Source: Ustulina deusta
Taxonomy: Eukaryota > Ascomycota > Sordariomycetes > Xylariales > Xylariaceae
Direction of reading: 5' to 3'
NCBI GenBank assembly: GCA_023159155.1
Contig: JAJNNX010000032.1
Coordinates: forward strand, 248,001 to 312,000
Length of the DNA stretch: 64,000 nt
The position numbers and the translations under genes were made by a program. The notes below the pieces were generated by a model. The model was not told where the DNA came from, ran no database searches, and was given only the letters and a program-made list of their open reading frames with translations. This document shows positions 10,632 through 20,155 of the stretch, piece after piece. Each line of letters starts with the position of its first letter. Position 1 is the first letter of the stretch.

Positions 10632-12921
10632 TCATGCAGATAAGTTGAGATATACCTCTAGAATATATAATTCGGAAAGAGAAATAAAATCAAGTAAATA
10701 CACCAAGTTAATGAGAGATTGAGGTCCGGCGACCATTACGCGCCCGCCTCACTAAGTCGCAACATCTCAATGCTAATCGTCTTAGACTGCAACGCACATC
10801 AATAAACCCATGTTTTAGCAGACAAAGATTCTTGCTTTAGAAAATTTTCTATGAGGACAAGGCCAAAACAGAGGGAGTTGGGTGCTACTGTACAGACTAC
10901 CGCAGATGACTTCGGCAAGATCCATCATTTAAAATCAGATTGCTCAACATCCGTTACTGTCTGCTCCTTGTCATCGAAAACTTGAACCCAGTGTCGTTAA
11001 ACAATACTCAGTTTATGGAATTGTAGTCAGGAGCTCATGTCGGTAGCTCTATGTATTTCCCTTTCTAGATTGGTTGTTACTATGTGCAAACAGGCTCCAA
11101 CATATGATCTTCCCGTTCTTCCTCCATTGATCCAAGATTTTTCTTCCAGCAACAAACAGCGACGCTAGTAAAGTGGCGGAGTGGCGTGCACGAGTGCGTC
11201 ATGCTATGATTTACCTAAGTTGTTACAGGGGCTTTCCAGCGAGCGTGAGCGAAGGCCGTTATGTGGGAGGTGATGGTGAGTCGTTAAGTGCGAGATGGTA
11301 CATTACTCATCAGGGGAGGACATGGTCGATACCAGCACGGAGTCAACCCCGACCTCTGGACAGCGTTGAAAGTCTACATAAATTGCGACCTTTTGGTGGC
11401 GTCTGATATCCCTACTGCCCTTGTTGACTTTTTGGGAAAGTACTGACATATATTGATACATCGCCTAGCAATGTGCTGGCAATGCATGGCCACATGACTA
11501 TAGGGTCCTGTTTGATATGCATAATAGAGCATTGCCCGCCGCGTTGGCAACTATCGAATACGCGTAATGTCGAAGCGTCGGTGAACTCCTAAGCAAACGG
11601 GTGCGAAGCTTCGCTGTCATCGGAAGGTGATTACCATGCAGTACATACTAAATATGGAGAAGCATAGATCAGAAGATTCACACTACATATGCCAGCTATA
11701 CTCTGGACATCGACTCGTAAACGCTACAAGGGTCTGGGTTCAGGATACCTTGCATAGGCCCGAATAGGGTCAGCAATGAGGCGCCTAGCCTACTGTCACA
11801 AGGGCTTATATAATAGGGGCTTGGAACGTAGTCATATTTAGCTAATAATTCTCCAGGGACCTCAAGGTCCATGGTTCTCCCCCTGCGGCCGTCGCCGGGA
11901 ATCTATCGCTGCCTTTATACCCAACGCTGCCTGACTACAACTGTGACTCTTCTAGGACTGAAGTGATTGTTAGGTCTCCTTGCATATGACTTCTACCCTT
12001 CCAATAAGGGCCTATCCGTATCTGTGAGGGCGCGTAGCACTCCTAACTGCATAGTAGCGTCCCTGGCGAACTGGGCCGCGTGACACCTACATAGTTTCTA
12101 CTATGGCTAATGGGATAATTTTCTGATACACCCATTGTGCCTTGACCGGTGTGTCTTCTTCTGGTATATTCCACGCGCGCTTCCGCCACAAAGTGGTAAT
12201 CACAGTGATGTGTGGAAGGGGTACAACAGTTCGGCCGTGCGTACCCGTGATAGAGCCACGGGCGAACAGTCCCAGAAAGCTGAATCAAAGCTACGTCCTC
12301 GAGCTCATCGTTCGCGTATTAAACTGATGTTGAATCGAGCTGGTCAGAGCGAGGTTTGCGAGTTTGGTGTATCTCGAAACACATGAAGAGGGACGCGACT
12401 ACTTGCTTTCCTGCCCTACGTCCTAAAAGGATTATAACTAGGTTTAGACGACTAAGTTACTACATCCCTTCGAGTTAATCGGTGCTGATTGGCTAACCAT
12501 CTCGAACCCGTGTGCAGTTTGCTCCGGCCGATAGCATCGTGCCACCGCAGCATGGTCTAGGCCTCCAAATAATAGTCAAATCAGACCCTTAGATGAGAAT
12601 CGGGGAATAGTCCGTCAGGAGCCTACATACCTATGATTTCACATTTTGCTTTTGCGGGAACCAGCTGGCGAAGCATGAAGTGGCTTCTCCGTCGTACGAA
12701 GAAACGAGTAGTCCCATTATATGGAAGTAGCAAGAAGTAGCAGGAAGCAATCATCAATCTTGACGTGCCACAGAGCTAGATCTTTCCTGTGGGAGAGAAA
12801 CTGAGTATACATAAGGGTAGCTCGCCTGGCGGCGACTCTGAGTGATGTTGTACACAACCTTGTGTAGAGGGGGACGATAGCTTACTAGATAGATTGCATC
12901 CTGCTCGCACGGTTTTTGACA
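10632..12921. other. Gene-free stretch before the P450 gene
   Basis: Only short frames in all six readings, mostly opening on GTG or TTG. The right end must hold the promoter of the P450 gene that starts at 12922. Confidence 0.5.
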
Positions 12922-14428
12922 ATGGGCTCCATCTCTACGCCTGTAATTTTTTGCGCCGTGATCTTCCTAGCCCTATTCAATCTTCTCCCAGGGTTCATCC
13001 ACTGGTTTCTACACTTAAGGCCATCTCGCCACGACCTCATCCTAACCCAGGTAGAAAGAGATCGGAAGATTGCCGACTTTTCATTCTGGGACGCAACGAA
13101 ACTTGACGACCGACTCAAACTCAGGGCAAAGCCAAATGCCCGCCTCATCACGGCATTCCACCTTAATAACTCATTCACAACTACCGACACACGAGTACAT
13201 CAGGAGTTTCTGAAGAAGGCGACGCGTGCTATCCACCTAGTTCGGACGGACGACTGGGTCCAACTCGGCACAGTTACGCAAACGATCTTGAACTTCTGCC
13301 TGAACCACTTCAAGGAAGGCCTGCCGTATATACCTCTAGCATCTTGTGAGTAATATCAAAAGTCACTGTTTCATTTCAGTCTTTGGCAGGTTGCGTATCT
13401 GCGGCCGTAGAAGTTCACTCGAGAGCAGTTCTGACTATGTTGAAGTGGTACGAGTCGTCAGCTTCAGCGTCGTGCTTCATGTCTTGTTCGAAATCGAGCC
13501 TTCGGAGCTCAACCTCGACGAAGCAAGAAGAGCAACAGAAGCCATTAACCGACTGTGGATACGGTCCAAAGAGTGCCACTCTATTCCGTCATTATACGAT
13601 CAAAGGGTGCTCAATAACGCGCTCGAGATACTATTGCCGAATAAATTCCCCTGTGACGATCGCACCCACCCCTTGAACTTGATTATCCCAGCCTACGAGA
13701 CGCTGTGGCGTGTCGTTCTCCTGACGTTCGTGGCGATAGCAAGCCGGAATCTGGATTCTCGCATAACGGAAGAGCTTGAAGACGCAATCAAAAGCGTACC
13801 CCAGTGCTTTTGCCTAGGAAATGACTCTGAGATGAGAGCATTAGCAATAGCAAAGGTTAGTCTCCTCCAATCTTAGATCGGTTCCTTGTTCCGATAAGTC
13901 ACCCGCCGGATCGGCGGTGTCGGTACCATACCAACCTATCGTCATGCGACTGACGATGAATAACAGGAAGGTTTACGGCTCTATCCGCCAACGAAGCGCA
14001 TCTATCGAGCAGCGGAAATTGTTGTTGCCGCTAACGTGGAGGCGTGCCACCAGAATGATGAAGTTTGGGGCGCTAACGCCCTCTACTTCGACCCGACGCG
14101 CTTCCACAATTGGCACCAGAATGACACCATAACGATCTCGAGCCCAATCGACCGGCCTCTTCGACAAGAGGCAGATGACTTGAAAACACGGAGCTATTTT
14201 CCTTTTGGTGCCGGCCGGCATACCTGCCCGGCGGCGGCGGGATTCGGCGACAAGATGATCACCCTTCTCGTTGTTGAGTTCGCTCGTCGCTTCGGGACTC
14301 GGCAAACGGGTTTGAAGATTCACCTTGACAAGATCGAATTTCGGCCGCATCTTCTTTCCCCTTTGCCCACGCGTCGAAGCGATATGGAGAATTGGGTGTT
14401 GGAGTTGGAAGCAAAAGGGGGGAATTGA
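12922..14428 (+). CDS. Divergent cytochrome P450-like protein
   Basis: A probable heme monooxygenase, anchored by an N-terminal hydrophobic helix (residues 6-27). Exons are 12922-13345, 13446-13855 and 13967-14428 (431 residues). For intron 1 I chose the acceptor at 13445: it has a perfect CTGAC branch point and yields the smooth P450-like run LASLVRVVSFSVVLHVLF. The alternative acceptor at 13379 would make a 34-bp intron. Intron 2 is 111 bp. The K-helix ExxR is EGLR at 279-282, and the sequence after it (LYPPTKRIYR) is typical. The heme loop is FPFGAGRHTCPAA with Cys365, but the Arg is one place off the usual FxxGxRxC. The I helix reads AYETLWR (224-230) instead of AGxDT. The protein is short for a P450 (usually about 500). 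It lies 885 bp from a co-oriented transporter. Confidence 0.8.
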
Positions 14429-15312
14429 TGCCATGTTGGACTGGAACATCTGGACCCTTGCTACCACAGTTGTCCCAAACCCGTGTCATATAACACTAAA
14501 GTGACGTCTTCTGCCATCCTCTGTAGCTTACTAAACAAAAAAGAACCCAAGAAGTTGCAGTCCCCTTCGCTTTAAATTGTCTGTAAGAAAAGTTTTCTTG
14601 TTCTAACCGTACATTGTAAGTCCCAGAACAATTCCAAGGAGATTGGTGTGTAGTATTTTTTAGTGGCTGATCCTTCGCTCATCGCCCATCCTCCATTCCC
14701 CGGCCAGCCCCGGCTGCCGCCCCGGTCAGTACCTGATCTAGACATCGAACCAAGATTCTCCGCGGTATGACTAGGATGTATGCAGTGTAGCCGCATTGTG
14801 CATGACCTAGCGCAGAACTAGCCAGTTATATATGGGAATGGGTGCTTAATGGACCCGATCTCGCATGCAATACTAGCTAAACATGGAAGCCCCAGCTGTA
14901 CAACAGACTCGGTGTGTGTGCTATTGTGCGGGCAGGTTGCAGTCTTTCTAAACTGTAATTCTATGTCCAACGGACGTTAGCTTGGCTAGGATAGCGGGCA
15001 ATCCTGCACTTACTGCAGTAGGATAGATCAGCCAGCACGTCATTTAACGACGATAAGTCGTCCAGTGACAAGATAAGGTTGCTAAGAAATAACGGAGAGC
15101 GAACAGCTGTGTGCATACATACTGTAGTGTACCGTTCCGTGCTGACCAAAAGTCGTATATAAAGTCGTCGATGTAACCTCAGGCTGTGTTCCGGGGGATT
15201 CTTTCAGTTCGCGATAGTCGAATAAATAACCGTTGCCACAGTCTGGGTTCCTGCCAACAGACCGCTTCCTGGGTACGAACCCCCTTCGATTTAGTTCCTC
15301 GCCGACGATACC
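14429..15312. other. Intergenic between P450 and MFS transporter
   Basis: P450 3' UTR followed by the transporter promoter. No coding sequence is supported. Confidence 0.5.
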
Positions 15313-17368
15313 ATGGCGAGCCTAGTCGCGGACGAGAAACCGCATCTGCGGGAGGAGTCGTTACGCGGCCCAACCGTTGAGGAAATCATTGCGGACTTGG
15401 AGAAGGACTCCGTTATTCCGGCCGATGCGGTTGATATCACCTACGCCCGCAAGGCTGCCGTGCTTAACCGAGCCATTAAAGATATTGGCATGGGATGGTA
15501 TCAATGGCAACTTTTCATCGTCATTGGTTTCGGCTGGGCCAGCGACAACCTCTGGCCCGTAGTCACTTCCCTCATCCTTGTGAGTCCCTTCGGCGTGATG
15601 ATATATACCCATCTCCTCTCACGAATTGTTTATTCCGCTAGGATCCTTCTAACCCGAGTCCATAGGCTCCTATCAAGGCCGAGTTTCATCCTTCCAAGCC
15701 GCCGCTATTAAGCTTGGCCCAGAACATCGGTTTGCTTGCCGGTGCCATCTTCTGGGGGTTCGGCTGCGACATCTTCGGTCGTCGCTGGGCATTTAATCTA
15801 ACGCTCGGTTTGACGGCGATATGGGGTCTGATCGCCACGAGTAGTCCCAGCTTTGCTGCGATAGGTAGCTTTGCGGCTTTGTGGAGTTTCGGCGTGGGCG
15901 GCAATCTGCCTGTTGACTCTGCCATATTCCTGGAATTCCTCCCTGCCTCACACCAGTACCTACTGACGGTTCTGTCCATTGACTGGGCCCTGGCCGCAGT
16001 GATCGCTAATCTGATTTCTTGGGGGTTGTTGAGCAACTTCACCTGCGATATCAAAGATAAACATTGCACACGGGCCGAGAATATTGGATGGCGCTATTTC
16101 ATGGTCACTGTTGGCGGACTCACTCTGATCATGTTTATTGTCCGATTCTTTGCCTTTACGATTTTCGAGTCGCCGAAGTATCTCATGGGCAAGGGGAAGG
16201 ATGAGGAGGCCGTCCGCATCGTCCATGAAGTCGCCCGACGAAACAACACAGAGTCTTGGTTGACCATCGAACATCTGAAGGCGTGCGAGCCGGAGGGATA
16301 TGAACAGCGCACCAGTGCTGCAGATGCCATTAAGCGCAAGCTAGAAAGTTTTAATTTGACCCATATTCGTGCTCTCTTCGCGACGAAGAGGCTTGGGTAC
16401 AGCACTGGAGCGCTTATGCTCGTGTGGGCATTGTAAGTCCACTTCATCATTCTTTAACATTCATTAGTAGCACAAGGGAATATGTATCCTTTTCGGAGTC
16501 TCCCAAAATTTCGGCTCAACGCAATTTGTGAAGCGGCAAACTAGAAAGCCTGCCACTTTTTCGTCACAGCCTCTTCCAATCTCCCAAATCCCTGAATTGT
16601 CCGATCTAAGCGTTCATTTACTGACAAAGCCATCTGCAGGATTGGGCTAGCCTTTCCGTTATACCATGCCTATCTTCCGTACCTTCAGGCTCTCCGTGGC
16701 GCTGATTTTGGTGATGGATCAACATACCTTACCTACAGAAATAACCTGATCCTCGCTGTGAGTGTTTTTAAAGTAATCCCTTTTTCTCCCGGCCACCGTC
16801 GAGAGGCCAAGAAAAACATTTATTACTAGCGCCAACAATAATTGTCAAGTGCTTTGCCTTAACCAACGCTGACATCGCTGTTCTATAGGTGTTGGGCGTG
16901 CCCGGCGCGTTGGCAGGAGCCGCATTGGCGGAGCTGCCGAAGGTTGGAAGAAAGGGAGCATTGAGCCTCAGCGCCATCCTTACAGGCGTTTTCCTGTTCG
17001 CCAGTACCACGGCAACACATTCATCATCTTTACTAGGTTGGAACTCGGCCTACTCGTTCACATCAAACATCAGTCAGTGACTTCTTAAAAAGCCGCCCCC
17101 TCAAAACGAGAATTACTAACCCCGAACGTCAGTGTACGCCGTGCTCTATGCCTTCACGCCAGAATTATTCCCGACTCAGGACCGAGGGACTGGAAACGCC
17201 TTGACGGCTACCTCGAATCGCATATTTGGCATTTTTGCTCCCGTTATTGCCATCTACGGAAATCTCAACACTTCCGTACCAGTCTACGTTAGCGGTGCCC
17301 TGTTCATCGCAGCAGGTTCTCTTGTCCTGACTCTACCCTTTGAGTCAAGAGGAAAAGCGAGTTTATAA
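15313..17368 (+). CDS. MFS transporter, SV2/sugar-porter-like
   Basis: Five exons: 15313-15579, 15666-16432, 16640-16757, 16889-17072 and 17133-17368, giving 523 residues. All four introns have GT-AG ends and CTRAC branch points. The 207-bp intron 2 is the longest. The product has a hydrophilic N-terminus of about 60 residues, then the membrane domain with the loop motif GCDIFGRRWAFNLTL, the SV2-like opening GMGWYQWQLFIVIGFG, an amphipathic central loop after FESPKYLMGKGKDEEA, and a C-terminal half with PELFPTQDRGTGNA. These features fit the fungal group related to synaptic-vesicle-2 and organic-ion transporters at the plasma membrane. The substrate is unknown. It lies between the P450 and a convergent FAD monooxygenase, suggesting uptake or export of their substrate or product. 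Confidence 0.88.
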
Positions 17369-17508
17369 TCGCATCTCGACATTCTCGATTGCATGGGGAC
17401 TTCGATTAGGTTCGTTAAATATGTATTAATATACGGTGTGGACATTTACTAGCGATTGTGAGCGCACGTTACCTGTCCTGCTCAAGAGGCATAGGCTCGT
17501 GTCTTAAC

Positions 17509-17529
17509 GGGGGGGGGGGGGGGGGGGGG
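17509..17529. repeat. Poly-G tract (21 G)
   Basis: Twenty-one consecutive G residues lie between the convergent 3' ends of the MFS transporter and the FAD monooxygenase. The exact length is prone to sequencing error. Confidence 0.9.
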
Positions 17530-17751
17530 CGAATTGGTATTTCCTATAGTTGGGTTGAACAACATTACTAAAGCTTCAAATGAGGACTTAAGAAGAATAA
17601 TATCATCGAACGAGCATCATCATCGTCTATTCGATTCACCTTCACAAAATAATCTAGCTCGAGAGCACAGAAACCGCGCGTGTCGTAATCTGCTGCGCAT
17701 TCTAAAACACAGTGCTCTCCATTTCCTCGAATCGCAGCCTTCCGGGTAAGA

Positions 17752-19246
17752 CTACGCCTTATAGTGCTGGGTAAAGTCGTAGCGCACAGCAAACGCGGCC
17801 AGGGCCATCTCCCTCTGAGCTTCGGGGTTGTCTTCAGCCGCCTTGCAAGCCTGCAGGACCGAGTCTCTCTCCAGCAGAGTATCGGGATCACTATCCGAAA
17901 CACGGCGGAAGTTATCGCTGGATACCGGGTTGATGACGTCCTTCCACTTCTCGATGCGCTTCTCGCTGTAGATGTCCAAGATGGACTCGTCGGCCTTGCC
18001 GTCCCAGATCCCGGCCAGACAGTCGTAAAGCCCGCCAACGTCGACGAAGCCTCCCGTGATGCCCATGCCGCCCCATGGATTGCACAGATGTGCCGCGTCG
18101 GCGGCCAGCAGGACCCGGCCGACGCGGAAGGAGGGCGCGCAGCGCTGATGCATCCTGTACGGCGACATCATCACCATCTTGTAGTCGCCCGGCTTGGGGC
18201 GTCCCGGCAGCATCAGTTCGTATTTCCACGCCTGCCGTGCCTTCATCTCCTCCCACGTCAGGCCGGGGCTCTCGCCGTAGGTCACCCGATAGAGACCGTC
18301 GGCAGTAATCCTAGCGGCCATCTGTGCGGGCGATCCAACATCAGACGTGTGCGTGTGGGTGGGTAGATGTCGCTTGTGAGCAGAAAAAACTTACGTAGAA
18401 GTGCTCCGGATGTAGTGTGAAGCTTGAATCCTTCCAACCGAATTTGGAAAAGTCGTAATACACCTAAAGCAGCATCAGCAAAGTTTCCCAGTGGCTCCTC
18501 TGCCCGCCCCCTTTTCTTTATCGCATTGTCCACATCACTCGATCAAATGTGGTGTGCTACATCTCGACTTACATTCGTGGCAACAATTTGTCTTTCCCAC
18601 GTGAAGCCCGGGAAATCGTCTCCAAATAGCGATTTCCGTACTTGGCTAGTCGCGCCATCGCACCCAACAATGTAATCGCCATAAAACCGCTTACTTCCCT
18701 CAGGCGTGTCGACATTGACCCACGCCTGTGTATCATCCTGGCCGGTGCCAGTGACCTTGTGCTTCCAGTGTATCTTACCGTTATGCTTGGTCAGGAATTC
18801 CTCGAGCATGAGCTCGTCCAGTTGGTCCAGGACAAGGCACACCATGCGCAGGTCCTCGCCGTCGACGTCGGCCATCGACGAGCCGTCTATGCCCGTGATC
18901 ACGGAGTGGTCCTCCCACCGCCGCCAGCTGACTGACGTCGGGCTCATGCCCCGCCGGCGGATCTCGTCGATGATGCCGGCGCGGCGCAGCTCCGGGACCG
19001 CGGAGGATCCGTAGATCGCCGCTCGCGGTTGCTTGTCTAGCTCGTGAGAGGCCTCAAAAATCTCCACGGGGACCCCATGTTTGGATAGGAGGAGAGCGAG
19101 TAGTAGCCCTGATGGGCCAGCGCCTACAATGAGGACCTGTGAGGGATATCAGCAGCTATCCGGGTAAACTAGCAACTATCTACTGGCGAGGATAGGTCCT
19201 ACTCGTTGTCCGAGGTAAAGCTTACCTTGTTGAATGGACGTTCCAT
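17752..19246 (-). CDS. FAD-dependent aromatic-type monooxygenase
   Basis: A flavoprotein hydroxylase of the PHBH fold (FAD_binding_3 family), using NAD(P)H and O2 on a small, often aromatic substrate. Minus-strand exons are 19246-19226, 19136-18573, 18463-18395 and 18321-17752 (407 residues), with introns of 89, 109 and 73 bp. The first exon encodes only seven residues and runs directly into the FAD-binding strand VLIVGAGPSG (GxGxxG at residues 12-17). The DG motif appears as VGCDGATSQVRK, and the second FAD motif is GRVLLAADAAHLCNPWGG, where the usual GD is AD. The protein is close to the size of salicylate-hydroxylase-like enzymes. It converges on the MFS transporter, with 383 bp between the stops. 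The substrate cannot be told from sequence. Confidence 0.88.
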
Positions 19247-20155
19247 GATAACCTTGAGCTTATGCTTGAACCAGCCGTGGAAAATAGTTGACTGGAAGGG
19301 TAGAGCAAGTTCTTTTTCTTCCTCTTCGGCGATAATAAAATATCCCGCACCCCCCCGGTTAATTAAGCACATCAGCAACCGCAGAATCTCTTTTGTACTA
19401 TTATAACTCCACTGCCGAGCGCAGAGCGTGGTCCACAACACCACAGCCGAGAAACTTCCCCGCAGCGGCGAGTCGATGTTGGAGAATGGCCCTGCATACC
19501 TAGGTAAGCATGAAAGGAGTTCATTTCCCCTTCGCGCTGGTGTCGTTTTCCGCACGAGTATCTGCCGGCTGAATCTCGCCTAGGAATCAGGGGTTCTTCC
19601 CTTTGCTGTAATGTGACGCACTGACGATGTGCTAAATGTCATCATCATCTTCTCTCGAAGTTAAGTGCCTTGATGACTTTCCGAAAACGGCGACTGTAAA
19701 GAAAGGATGCTTGTGCTTTGGCACTAGGATTTCCACGAGGCTCAGATATTTTGAAGCCCCATCTACAAGCGACCTGATTGCTGACCCGCGGCTATTCAAA
19801 TATCCCATCTAGAAGGCGGGGTCACTGGGCAGCTCATCCTAACTAAGTACCCATGTGTAATTATGAAAGAAAACGAGAAAATAAAAATAAAAATAAAAAA
19901 GGGCGAACTGTGTCATTCAGGACGGATGCAAAAGGATTGTCATTGTACGGATTTCTCATCATAAATCATGATTTAGCCTCACAAAGGCTAGCAGACACTA
20001 CTATCAAAAGGGTTTTGTACATCTATCCCAAAATGCGCCTGAATGGGTATAATTTTCCTAGATCAGATCTTCCCACAAGCCAACAGCCCCATCGCTGCTG
20101 TGGGTGGTTGGAGCTGAAGATCCTACGTTTTATATATGCAGTTGTGATCATCTCT
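19247..20155. other. Monooxygenase promoter region and 3' flank of the cNMP/F-box gene
   Basis: No gene is supported. It contains a CATACCTAGGTAAG motif near 19495 and an A-rich tract near 19870-19900. Confidence 0.5.
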
